Of a stretch of 64,000 nt of DNA, positions 1-8,323 are shown piece by piece. A program made the translations under genes and the position numbers. Source of the stretch: Undibacterium sp. KW1 (GTDB taxonomy: Bacteria > Pseudomonadota > Gammaproteobacteria > Burkholderiales > Burkholderiaceae_D). The notes beneath the pieces were generated by a model. That model searched no databases. It was given only the letters and a program-made list of their open reading frames with translations, and was not told the DNA's origin. The stretch is taken from contig NZ_AP018439.1 of the NCBI RefSeq assembly GCF_009937955.1, positions 4,526,001 through 4,590,000 of the forward strand, read 5' to 3'. Every line of letters begins with the position of its first letter. Position 1 is the stretch's first letter.

Positions 1-84
1 GATGTATTTACTGAAAAATTGGGCATCACCTTTGATAATACCGCTGCCGTTTTTGAATTTTCGGCAAAAAAACCGGGTACCTGA
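1..84 (+). CDS. 3' end of an unidentified gene
   Basis: An open frame runs from the first base of the window to a TGA at 82-84 and encodes the last 27 residues of a protein (ending KKPGT). Too little is present to assign a family. It lies on the same strand as the sugar-modification cluster that begins at 294, with about 210 bp between, so it may be the preceding gene of that locus. Its start lies outside the window. Confidence 0.4.
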   Translation, partial: DVFTEKLGITFDNTAAVFEFSAKKPGT

Positions 85-293
85 ACAGTCTCTTATTTGG
101 CTTAGCGTGTTTTAATAATAAATAGATAATTTTTCTCACGAGAAGTTTGCCCCATCAACGTAGCAGGCACGCGCGCTTCCCCTTAAAATCCAGACCGTTT
201 GTGCTATCCTTACAAATAGACAATATACAACAGCTACAAACACCAACAATAAGCCATCACTCACGATGATGCCCCTGCCACTGCCAAGGCTTT
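85..293. other. intergenic region upstream of glycan cluster
   Basis: About 210 bp with no credible gene. It is AT-rich near 100-135 and could hold the promoter of the downstream cluster, but I cannot point to a convincing -35/-10 pair. Confidence 0.3.
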
Positions 294-1411
294 ATGGATA
301 ACTCACCTGACAAAAAGCCCATCTACGTCACGCAACCCCATTTGCCTCCGCTTGAGGAATTTATTCCTTATCTGGAGAAAATATGGGGCAACAAGATACT
401 GACCAATTGCGGGCCTTTCCATCATCAGCTCGAAGCAGCCTTGTGTGAATATCTGGGTGTTGAGCACCTGGCCCTGTTCAGCAATGGCACACTGGCACTG
501 GTGACCGCCTTGCAGGCGCTGCGCATTACCGGCGAAGTGATCACCACACCTTACTCATTTGTGGCAACCGCGCATTCGCTGCTGTGGAATGGTATCAAGC
601 CCGTGTTTGCAGATATAGACCCGCTTACCCTCAATCTTGACCCATCGCGCATAGAAGCAGCCATTACGCCGCAGACTACGGCCATCATGCCTGTGCACTG
701 CTATGGCAACCCATGTGATGTCGATGCGATTCAGGATATTGCAGACCGCTATAACCTCAAAGTGATCTACGATGCGGCGCATTCGTTTGGTGTCAGGGAT
801 CAGGGGGCAGCATATTGCGCCATGGTGACCTGTCTGTACTCAGCTTTCATGCAACCAAGGTATTTAACACCTTTGAAGGTGGGGCCATCGTTTGCCGCGA
901 CGCCAAAATCAAGCGTCATATTGACCATCTTAAAAACTTTGGTTTTGTTGATGAAACCACGGTCACAGCGCCTGGCATCAATGGCAAGATGAGCGAGATC
1001 AATGCGGCTTTCGGCCTGTTGCAGCTCAAGGATGTGGATAATGCCATTGCCAGGCGCAGGACAATTGATGCGCATTACCGCTCATTGCTCAAGGACGTAA
1101 AAGGCATACGCTGCCCTGAACCTGTGAGTCATGAGCTGGCGAACTGCGCTTATTTTCCAGTGATGGTAGGGCCAGACTACCCCATGAGCCGTGATGCACT
1201 GTATCAAAAATTACGCGACCACCAGATCTTTGGCAGGCGTTATTTTTACCCCCTGTTATCTGATTTTCCCATGTACCGCGGCCTGCAATCGGCCCAGGGC
1301 ACAAATTTACCGCACGCCACAATAGCCGCCCAGCAGGTGTTGTGTCTGCCGATTTACCCTGCACTGGAACTGGAACAGGTTGAAGCCATCGTGGCCCTGA
1401 TTGCATCCTGA
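294..1411 (+). pseudogene. DegT/DnrJ/EryC1-type PLP aminotransferase, frameshifted
   Basis: This is a sugar aminotransferase of the DegT/DnrJ/EryC1/StrS family (PLP-dependent transamination of nucleotide-linked keto-sugars). The 5' part, in the frame starting at 294, carries the substrate and cofactor fold through the DAAHSFG motif, whose Asp contacts the PLP ring. The 3' part, in another frame to 1411, carries the PLP Schiff-base lysine in SFHATK (codon 857-859) and the C-terminal domain. The frames are joined by a run of five G at 803-807: adding one G restores continuous homology across the junction (…QGGSILRHGDLSVLSFHATK) and gives about 372 residues, the normal family length. As written, the product stops before the catalytic lysine region can be read. 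It may be a real loss, a phase-variable tract or a sequencing error. The WbqC-like gene starts 1 bp after the stop, so the two are probably co-transcribed. Confidence 0.85.
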
Positions 1412-1412
1412 C

Positions 1413-2153
1413 ATGCCCCCCATGATACCAACGACGCCAGGCCAGGAGCGTCACCGCAGCCTGGGCGTGATGCAACCCTATTTTTTTCCCTACATAGGTT
1501 ACTTTCAACTGATCGCGGCGGTAGATCAGTTCATCATCTATGACAATATCAAGTACACCAAAAAGGGTTGGATCAACCGTAACCGCTTGCTACAAGACGG
1601 CAAGGATGTATTATTTTCACTACCTTTGAAAGCGGGGTCGGATTCGCTGGATATTGTTGAACGTGAGCTGGCAACTGATTTCAAACCTGAGAAATTATTG
1701 CGTCAGTTTCGCAATGCCTATGGCCGTGCGCCGTTTTTTGCGCAGACCATGCCACTTGTTGAACGCATCGTGTTGCATGATGACCAGAATCTGTTCAACT
1801 TCCTGCATCATGGCCTGATCGCGACTTGCCAGCATCTGGGTATCACTACTCCCATACATGTATCATCTGCTGTGAATATCGATCATGAGCTCAAAAGCCA
1901 GGACAAGGTCATCGCGCTATGCAAGGCAATGGGTGCAAGCAGGTATATTAACGCCATAGGAGGCATGGATTTATATTCAGGCAGTGTATTCAATGAACAT
2001 GGTATTGCACTCAACTTCATACGTACTGCTGCATTTGAATATGCTCAGTATGGGGCGCCGTTTGTGCCTTCGCTATCTATTGTTGATGTCATGATGTTCA
2101 ATTCACTGGAGAATATCAGGCAACAAGTCGGGCAAGGCTATGATTTAATCTGA
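1413..2153 (+). CDS. WbqC-like protein
   Basis: Member of the WbqC family (Pfam WbqC), found in O-antigen and other surface-glycan loci. A role in transferring acyl or amino-acyl groups to amino sugars has been proposed, but the chemistry is poorly settled. The hallmark N-terminal MQPYFFPYIGYFQLI segment is clear, followed by YDNIKYTKKGWINRN, and the length (about 246 residues) is typical. ATG 1413 is chosen because it sits 1 bp after the upstream stop; ATG 1422 is the alternative, and a TTG at 1401 would overlap the aminotransferase. The adjacent DegT-type aminotransferase makes biological sense, because one would make an amino sugar and the other could modify it. Confidence 0.85.
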   Translation: MPPMIPTTPGQERHRSLGVMQPYFFPYIGYFQLIAAVDQFIIYDNIKYTKKGWINRNRLLQDGKDVLFSLPLKAGSDSLDIVERELATDFKPEKLLRQFRNAYGRAPFFAQTMPLVERIVLHDDQNLFNFLHHGLIATCQHLGITTPIHVSSAVNIDHELKSQDKVIALCKAMGASRYINAIGGMDLYSGSVFNEHGIALNFIRTAAFEYAQYGAPFVPSLSIVDVMMFNSLENIRQQVGQGYDLI

Positions 2154-2362
2154 TCTGTCATCTATCGCTACCCGCTCTCAGGCAAGCCGGGATAACCGAA
2201 ATCATCGCCTGACACTGGTTTGACAACACCATGCAGGGGGACGATAATTTCGACAAAGTTGCCAGAAAAAAATGTCACTATAAACAATAATGCTTGATGG
2301 CAGGCACAAACCATGAGTGAAACCACAACAATTCACTTCATTTACCAGGAAATAGATCAGGC
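2154..2362. other. intergenic region
   Basis: About 210 bp between the WbqC-like gene and the methyltransferase. No gene and no clear terminator were seen. A ribosome-binding-like AGGAAAT lies just before the ATG at 2363. The gap suggests that the downstream genes may have their own promoter. Confidence 0.3.
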
Positions 2363-3091
2363 ATGACCAATATACTCGACACCCATGTGCAAGCCTATGA
2401 AGGTTCCAGCATTTACGAGTTTGACAATCAGATCCAGCTACAATGGTATCCGGAACGCGTCGCCCAATTTTCTGACGGTGCCCATTCGCTGCTGGAACTG
2501 GGTCTGGGTCACGGCATTACTGCCAACATGTTTGAGAAGCATTTTTCCCGCCATGTGGTGATTGATGCCTCGCGCGCGGTGATTGATCAGTTTCGTAGCC
2601 GCTTCCCCGACTCCAGGGCAGAGATAGTTGAAGCCTATTTTGAAAATTTTTCCACTGAAGAGCGCTTTGATGTCATCGTCTTTGGTTACATCCTGGAACA
2701 TGTAGACGATCCTGTACGCATACTCAAGCATTTCCGCCAATTTCTGGCACCAGAGGGGCGCATGTTTGTGACTGTGCCAAATGCAGAAGTGCTGAACCGT
2801 CGCCTGGGCCATCTCGCGGGCTTGCTGCCAGACATGCAGGAATTGTCTGACTACGATCATTTATTAGGGCATAAGCGTTATTACACCGTTCATACCTTGA
2901 CAAAAGATATTCTTGAAGCGGGCTATGAGATCAAGCGCATGGAAGGTATTTACCTCAAACCCTTGACGACAAGGCAAATGCTGTCACTAAATTTCGATGC
3001 CAATATCATCCGCGCATTTTGCCTCGCAGCGATCGATTATCCAGAGCTCTCCTGCGGTATCCTGGCAGAACTGACTTTGCCAGCAGCCTGA
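2363..3091 (+). CDS. class I SAM-dependent methyltransferase
   Basis: A 242-residue methyltransferase of the Methyltransf_11/23 type. Motif I (LLELGLGHG, residues 43-51) binds SAM. The acidic post-I segment and the FDVIVFGYILEHVDDP region (about 102-117) give the core Rossmann fold. The substrate is unknown. The C-terminal 50 residues resemble those of the methyltransferase at 6401-7186 (compare the 'YPELSCGI' and 'YPDLCASI' endings), so the two are paralogues. The next gene starts 3 bp after the stop, showing tight coupling to the ATP-grasp protein. Confidence 0.85.
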   Translation: MTNILDTHVQAYEGSSIYEFDNQIQLQWYPERVAQFSDGAHSLLELGLGHGITANMFEKHFSRHVVIDASRAVIDQFRSRFPDSRAEIVEAYFENFSTEERFDVIVFGYILEHVDDPVRILKHFRQFLAPEGRMFVTVPNAEVLNRRLGHLAGLLPDMQELSDYDHLLGHKRYYTVHTLTKDILEAGYEIKRMEGIYLKPLTTRQMLSLNFDANIIRAFCLAAIDYPELSCGILAELTLPAA

Positions 3092-3094
3092 TCC

Positions 3095-4381
3095 ATGAGC
3101 GGCAAACACAAGATACTGGTCTTTCCTGCGGGCTCTGAAATCGGTCTGGAAATTTATAACTCGCTTAAATATAGCCACCATGTCGAGCTGTTTGGTGCTT
3201 CAGGCAAGAATGATCATGCCTCTTATGTGTATGACGAGTCCCATTATATCGAGGACACGTTTTACGTGGACCGGCCAGATTTCATCGAGCGCTTCAACAA
3301 CTTGCTGCTCAGGCTGGGGATAGCATTTGTCTATCCTACGCATGATACGATCGCTAATTTTCTGGCGGCACACCAGGATCAACTCGCGGCCAGGATCATT
3401 ACTTCCTGTGCACAAACCAATCAGATCGCACGTTCAAAAAGCCTTACCTATGCGAAGTTCAGCGCATTTGCTTTTTGCCCGCAGATATTTTCTGGGCAAG
3501 ACAAGGCACTGACATTCCCGGTATTTCTGAAGCCCGACGACGGCCAGGGTGGAAAAGGCAGCTACCTGGCCTCGGATCAGGCGGAGCTGGAATTCTATTT
3601 GCACAAAGATCCTGGCTTGCTCATCAGCGAGTTTTTGCCAGGTGAAGAATTGAGTGTGGATTGCTTCACCGACTTCAAGGGTGATTTAAAATTCATCGGC
3701 CCCAGGACGCGGGAGCGCGTGCAGATGGGCATCTCGTTCCGCTCGACCGCAATTGAGCTAAGCAGTGAAATCGAAGAGATTGCCAACACGATCAATAGTA
3801 CTGTCGCTCTCAACGGTGCCTGGTTTTTCCAGGTAAAAAAGGACCGTGCAGGAAAATTCAAGCTGCTGGAATTTGCGCCACGCCAGTCCAGCACCATGGG
3901 TTTGTACCGTGCCGCAGGTATCAATTTTGCGCTGCTGAGCCTGTTCAATGCACTGAAAATCCCGGTGCACATCATGAAGAACAATTATGCACTGCAACTC
4001 GACCGTTGCCTGCATAACCGCTACAGGGCAGACTTCAAGTATTTCCATGTGTATATTGATCTTGATGAGACGCTCATCATAGGCAGCCATGTTCATCCCA
4101 TGGTGATGGCTTTCGTCTATCAGTGCCGCAACCGCGGCATAGGCCTCACCCTCATCACCAAGCACCGCGCCGATGTCAGCGCCAGCCTGCGTGATTGTGG
4201 CATCGCTGAAAACTTGTTTAGCGCCATCATTCATCTGACAGAAGAACAGCCAAAGTGGCAGTCCATCAAGGGAGACGGGGCCATATTCATCGACAATTAC
4301 TGGCATGACAGGCTGGAGGTAGCGCAAAAGCTGGGGATACCCGTGTTTGATGTCGATGCCGTTGAAACGCTGCTGGCATAA
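3095..4381 (+). CDS. ATP-grasp ligase fused to a C-terminal HAD-like domain
   Basis: A 428-residue two-domain protein. Residues 1-110 form a pre-ATP-grasp Rossmann-like domain (KILVFPAGSEIG start). Residues about 115-310 are an ATP-grasp domain: glycine-rich FLKPDDGQGGKGS loop, LISEFLPGEELSVDCF segment, and a metal-binding LLEFAPRQS strand near the end. From about 319 a HAD-superfamily-like domain follows, with DLDET at 322-326 (motif I), LITKH (possible motif II) and IFIDN (motif IV acidic). ATP-grasp enzymes join a carboxylate to an amine or other nucleophile through an acyl phosphate; HAD domains are usually phosphatases. Having both in one chain suggests a ligase plus phosphatase acting on one pathway. 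It sits between a methyltransferase and two beta-propeller proteins. The substrate cannot be deduced. Confidence 0.8.
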   Translation: MSGKHKILVFPAGSEIGLEIYNSLKYSHHVELFGASGKNDHASYVYDESHYIEDTFYVDRPDFIERFNNLLLRLGIAFVYPTHDTIANFLAAHQDQLAARIITSCAQTNQIARSKSLTYAKFSAFAFCPQIFSGQDKALTFPVFLKPDDGQGGKGSYLASDQAELEFYLHKDPGLLISEFLPGEELSVDCFTDFKGDLKFIGPRTRERVQMGISFRSTAIELSSEIEEIANTINSTVALNGAWFFQVKKDRAGKFKLLEFAPRQSSTMGLYRAAGINFALLSLFNALKIPVHIMKNNYALQLDRCLHNRYRADFKYFHVYIDLDETLIIGSHVHPMVMAFVYQCRNRGIGLTLITKHRADVSASLRDCGIAENLFSAIIHLTEEQPKWQSIKGDGAIFIDNYWHDRLEVAQKLGIPVFDVDAVETLLA

Positions 4382-4451
4382 GCGCAAGCCAGCCCAGCCA
4401 TCTGCCATCTGTCATGTGATATTTGGCATTTGGTACTCGCAAGGAAAATAC

Positions 4452-5426
4452 ATGTTCAAGTGGGAAAAACTAGGGAAAATATTTGACCCCAGAGATATGG
4501 AAGGCAAGAGCTGGATGCATGAGTTTGCCCAGTCGCCTTCGGTCGTTATCCATGATGATTACGTCAGGGTGTATTTCTGTTCCCGTCCTGCCCCGTCTGC
4601 AGATGGGCAATACCTCAGCTACCTGGCCCACATAGATCTCGACCGTAATGACCTGACTCAGGTAAAGAATGTCTGCCAGCAGCCAGCACTCAGCCTTGGC
4701 GGGCTGGGATGCTTCGATGAGTTTGGCACCAATCCTGTCTCTGTTATTCGTGATGGAGAACAACACCGTGTCTATTATGCGGGCTGGACGCGTTGCGAAT
4801 CAGTACCCTTCAATGGAGCCATAGGTGTTGCTGTCAGCCATGACGGCGGCAATAGCTTTGTACGTCTTGGAGATGGGCCTGTCATTTCATATAGCCTTGA
4901 CGAGCCTTTTCTCATGGGCAGCCCGAGAATAAGAAAGTTCAACGACAAATGGACGCTCTGGTATGTCGCTGGCAAGGAATGGATTAAAACCAGCGGCAGG
5001 CCAGAACCCGTCTATCGCATACGCATGGCCAGCTCGGACAATGGCTACGACTGGGAAAAAGCAGGTCGCGATCTGATCGAAAGCCGTCTCGGTGAACAAG
5101 AATGCCAGGCCTGCCCGGACGTGCTTTACCGTGACGGTTTATACCATATGTTTTTTTCTTACCGCAGCACCGAGAACTATAAAAGCAAGCAAGGCGGCTA
5201 CCGTATAGGCTATGCCAGCTCAAGTGACATGTTGAACTGGCACAGGGATGACGACAGAGCTGGCATACAGGTCTCTGAGTCTGGCTGGGATTCAGAGATG
5301 GTCAATTACCCGCATGTCTTTATGCTTGATGGTGATGTTTACATGCTCTACCAGGGCAACGAGATGGGCCGCACTGGCATGGGTCTGGCGCGTATGGCAC
5401 CGGGACAACATTGGGGGCAGGTATGA
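4452..5426 (+). CDS. beta-propeller glycosidase-like protein (GH43/32-like), copy 1
   Basis: A 324-residue protein with the repeated aromatic and acidic blade pattern of the five-bladed beta-propeller hydrolase superfamily (GH32/43/62/68-like): repeated 'YR/GL-Y-M-F-SY' strands, WYVAGKEW, YHMFFSYRS and SSDMLNWHRDD. The start is ATG 4452, preceded by AAGGAAA; open sequence further upstream overlaps nothing informative. There is no signal peptide, so the protein is probably cytoplasmic, which is unusual for polysaccharide hydrolases. The next gene overlaps by four bases (ATGA) and encodes a paralogue. It may trim, bind or sense an intracellular glycan. Catalytic acids cannot be assigned without alignment. 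Confidence 0.7.
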   Translation: MFKWEKLGKIFDPRDMEGKSWMHEFAQSPSVVIHDDYVRVYFCSRPAPSADGQYLSYLAHIDLDRNDLTQVKNVCQQPALSLGGLGCFDEFGTNPVSVIRDGEQHRVYYAGWTRCESVPFNGAIGVAVSHDGGNSFVRLGDGPVISYSLDEPFLMGSPRIRKFNDKWTLWYVAGKEWIKTSGRPEPVYRIRMASSDNGYDWEKAGRDLIESRLGEQECQACPDVLYRDGLYHMFFSYRSTENYKSKQGGYRIGYASSSDMLNWHRDDDRAGIQVSESGWDSEMVNYPHVFMLDGDVYMLYQGNEMGRTGMGLARMAPGQHWGQV

Positions 5427-6382
5427 AGTGGATCAAGTTGGGCAAGATTTTTGATCCGTCTGCCCACCCCCTGCCGCCACCCTGCTTTGGCTATGCCCAG
5501 TCACCGCAGGCCCTGGTCATGGCTGACCGGGTACGCATCTATTTTTCAACCCGGGAACGCGACAGCAGCGGCAAGTTCCTCAGCCACATTGCTTTTGTCG
5601 ATTTCGACAAAAATATGCGGGACGTCATCAGCACTTCAACACATGAAGTGATCAAGCTGGGCAAACTGGGATGCTTTGACGAACATGGCATTTTCCCTGT
5701 CAATGTGCTGCGTGATGGCAATCGCATACTGGCTTTTACCACAGGCTGGAACAGGAAAGTATCCGTATCTGCAGATGCAGCGATAGGCCTGGCCATCAGC
5801 CATGATGAAGGGCTGACCTTTGAGAAACCGGGTGATGGCCCGGTGCTGGCAGCTTCATTGCACGAACCTTTTCTGGTCGGCGATGCCTTCGTCATGCGCG
5901 AGCAGGGGCAGTACCACATGTGGTATATCCACGGTACGAGGTGGGTAAAGCAATCGGATACGTCGGCACCTGACCGTGTCTATAAAATTGCCCACGCCAC
6001 ATCCGGCGATGCCATACACTGGCAACGCGAAGGCCGCCTCATTATTGCGGACAGACTCAATGAAAATGAATGCCAGGCTCTGCCGACCGTCTTCAGGCAA
6101 GGTGATATCTATCACATGTATTTTTGCTACCGGCAGGCACATGACTTCAGGAGCCAGCACAGCAGCGCCTACAGGCTGGGTTACGCCTGGTCCAGGGATA
6201 TGCTGAACTGGGAAAGGGACGACAGCCTGGCCGGCATAGATGTATCTGCAGACGACTGGGATTCACAGATGCAGTGTTATCCTCATGTATTTGAAATGGA
6301 CGGCAAATTTTATATGCTCTACAACGGCAATGAGTTTGGCCGCGGCGGTTTTGGTCTGGCCGTACTTGAGACCAGCGTCTAA
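5423..6382 (+). CDS. beta-propeller glycosidase-like protein, copy 2
   Basis: A 319-residue paralogue of the preceding protein, sharing the start (KW-KLGKIFDP), the GKLGCFDEHGIFPVNV region, the 'DGPV…LHEPFLVG' region, the ECQALP segment and the closing MLYNGNEFGRGGFG. It starts at ATG 5423 inside the ATGA overlap with its neighbour, indicating translational coupling. No secretion signal is seen. The retained pair suggests different substrates or a heterodimer rather than a recent redundant duplication, because the sequences have already diverged substantially. Confidence 0.7.
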   Translation: MKWIKLGKIFDPSAHPLPPPCFGYAQSPQALVMADRVRIYFSTRERDSSGKFLSHIAFVDFDKNMRDVISTSTHEVIKLGKLGCFDEHGIFPVNVLRDGNRILAFTTGWNRKVSVSADAAIGLAISHDEGLTFEKPGDGPVLAASLHEPFLVGDAFVMREQGQYHMWYIHGTRWVKQSDTSAPDRVYKIAHATSGDAIHWQREGRLIIADRLNENECQALPTVFRQGDIYHMYFCYRQAHDFRSQHSSAYRLGYAWSRDMLNWERDDSLAGIDVSADDWDSQMQCYPHVFEMDGKFYMLYNGNEFGRGGFGLAVLETSV

Positions 6383-6400
6383 ACAAGCAAGGAAATATTT

Positions 6401-7186
6401 ATGGACAGCAAGCGCAACTACAACGCCGAACTCGATGATGCAGGCAATCGTGAGAACGAAAAATACGCCTATTCGTTTGACTTTGATGTACTGCATCACT
6501 ACATGATCAAATCTTTCGAGCCCTTCATCAATAATGGCAGCATACTGGAACTGGGTAGCTACAAAGGCAACTTCACCAAGCGACTGCAGGCCTTTTCTGA
6601 CGATATTACCTGCGTCGAAGCGTCGGACACGGCCATCGCTGAAGCACGTGCCAGTTTTGGTGAAAGCCTGCATTTTTTCAATGCCGAATTTGAAAAAGTG
6701 CAATTGCCACGCCGCTATGACAATATCGTACTGACCCATGTACTTGAACACCTGGATGACCCGGTAATGGTACTGAAACGTATCAATGATGAATGGTTGT
6801 CTGACAAAGGCCGTCTCTTCCTGGTTTGTCCCAATGCAAATGCCCCTTCACGCCAGATTGCCGTGAAGATGGGTTTAATTTCGCACAATGCTGCTGTCAC
6901 GCCCGCCGAGGCAGAACATGGGCACAGGTGCACTTATTCGTTGGACACCATGGAGCGCGACGCCGTCGCTGCCGGCTTGAAGGTAGTCCACCGTTCCGGT
7001 ATTTTTTTTAAGGCACTCGCCAATTTCCAGTGGGACCGTTTGCTCAACACCGACATCATTTCTCCAGCCTATATCGAAGGCTGCTATCAATTAGGCCAAC
7101 AGTACCCGGACTTGTGCGCGAGTATTTTCCTGATGTGTGAAAAAGGCCAAGCAAAAACACCAAACCCGGCAGTTGGAGCAAGCTGA
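6401..7186 (+). CDS. class I SAM-dependent methyltransferase, second copy
   Basis: A 261-residue methyltransferase with motif I ILELGSYKGNFT (about 47-58), VEASDTAI acidic loop and YDNIVLTHVLEHLDDP. It is a paralogue of the protein at 2363-3091 and, like it, is followed immediately by a gene whose product begins with a pre-ATP-grasp-like segment. An AAGGAAAT lies before the ATG. The target is unknown; an O- or N-methylated sugar is plausible from the neighbours. Confidence 0.85.
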   Translation: MDSKRNYNAELDDAGNRENEKYAYSFDFDVLHHYMIKSFEPFINNGSILELGSYKGNFTKRLQAFSDDITCVEASDTAIAEARASFGESLHFFNAEFEKVQLPRRYDNIVLTHVLEHLDDPVMVLKRINDEWLSDKGRLFLVCPNANAPSRQIAVKMGLISHNAAVTPAEAEHGHRCTYSLDTMERDAVAAGLKVVHRSGIFFKALANFQWDRLLNTDIISPAYIEGCYQLGQQYPDLCASIFLMCEKGQAKTPNPAVGAS

Positions 7187-7187
7187 T

Positions 7188-8276
7188 ATGAGCAAGGCCA
7201 TACTTATTTTCCCGGCGGGCATGCCACGTGCATTAAGCTTCCTGGAGCAATGTCTGCGTGACGGAAGCAAGGTCATAGGCGCATCTTCGCTGGCGCATGA
7301 TCCATCCCGCCCGTCTTATCCGGAATGGCAGTATTTGCCATATATCTCTGACGCTGGTTTTGACCAAGCCCTGGCCAGGGCGATACAAGAACAGGACATA
7401 GGCAGTATCTACACCGCCAACCCTGTAGTCTGGGATCATCTGCAACAGCATCTTGGACAAATCGCACCAGGCGTAAAATTACTCAATGAAGCACCGGCGA
7501 ACGAAGAATTGACACGCTTTCGCGCCGCAAAGAAACGCGCCCATGAGCTGCTGGGCCATCGCTTGCCGCTTCAGGATGCAGCAGCAAAGCCTGGCCTGAG
7601 CATCGCCCAGTTAACGTCGCTGTTACTGCATACTGATGCCATACCAGGTATGTGTGATCATCAGAAAGTCCATGCCTTGTATGAGGTTGCCAGGCATAGT
7701 CCGTCTGGCGACCTGGTCGAGATCGGTAGCTGGTGGGGCAAATCTGCCTTTGTGCTATTAAGACTGGCGCAGTGTTTTAACATAGGCCATGTGCTTTGTG
7801 TTGATCCGTGGTCCGACGAACACCTGGTACAGCAGGACGCCAGCGCCATCGTCGATAAAGTATCAAAGCAGGTCAGTGCGGACGAAGCCTTTGACGTGTT
7901 TCTTGGCAATTTGCTGCCTTATGCCAGAGCAGATATCAACTATCTGCGTATGCCCTCCACCGCTGGGGCAATAGAATATGGCACACAAAAATCCGTGCAG
8001 ACGGAGGCCTTTGGTGAGACGCGTTATCAGGGCCAGATTGCCTTACTGCATATCGATGGCAACCACAGTTTTGATAATGCCAGTGCTGACATCCTGGCAT
8101 GGAGCAAGTATGTGGTCAGCGGTGGCTGGATAGTCATCGACGATTACACCTGGCCTTTTGGCGATGGCCCGCGCCGCGCTGCAGATGCTTACCTCGCCCA
8201 TCATCATGCAGAGATAGATACAGCATTTTTTATGGGTGGTGCGCTTTTTATCCAGAAAAAAGTCCAGCACGCATGA
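7188..8276 (+). CDS. pre-ATP-grasp-like domain fused to a class I methyltransferase
   Basis: A 362-residue protein. Residues 1 to about 120 (AILIFPAGMPRALSFLEQ start) resemble the N-terminal domain of the ATP-grasp protein at 3095, but no ATP-grasp core follows. From about 140 there is a methyltransferase of the CmcI/Methyltransf_24 type: LVEIGSWWGKSAFVLLRL (motif I), VLCVDPWSD, LLHIDGNHSFDNASADI and GGWIVIDDY. The ATG at 7188 lies 1 bp after the upstream stop. The last gene of the + strand cluster, it ends 47 bp from the convergent TPR glycosyltransferase. The swapped architecture suggests that the N-terminal domain recognises a common substrate or carrier. Confidence 0.75.
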   Translation: MSKAILIFPAGMPRALSFLEQCLRDGSKVIGASSLAHDPSRPSYPEWQYLPYISDAGFDQALARAIQEQDIGSIYTANPVVWDHLQQHLGQIAPGVKLLNEAPANEELTRFRAAKKRAHELLGHRLPLQDAAAKPGLSIAQLTSLLLHTDAIPGMCDHQKVHALYEVARHSPSGDLVEIGSWWGKSAFVLLRLAQCFNIGHVLCVDPWSDEHLVQQDASAIVDKVSKQVSADEAFDVFLGNLLPYARADINYLRMPSTAGAIEYGTQKSVQTEAFGETRYQGQIALLHIDGNHSFDNASADILAWSKYVVSGGWIVIDDYTWPFGDGPRRAADAYLAHHHAEIDTAFFMGGALFIQKKVQHA

Positions 8277-8323
8277 TCATCGCATTATCATAGGCATGCT
8301 AAAAACGACCGGCGTGCAATGCA

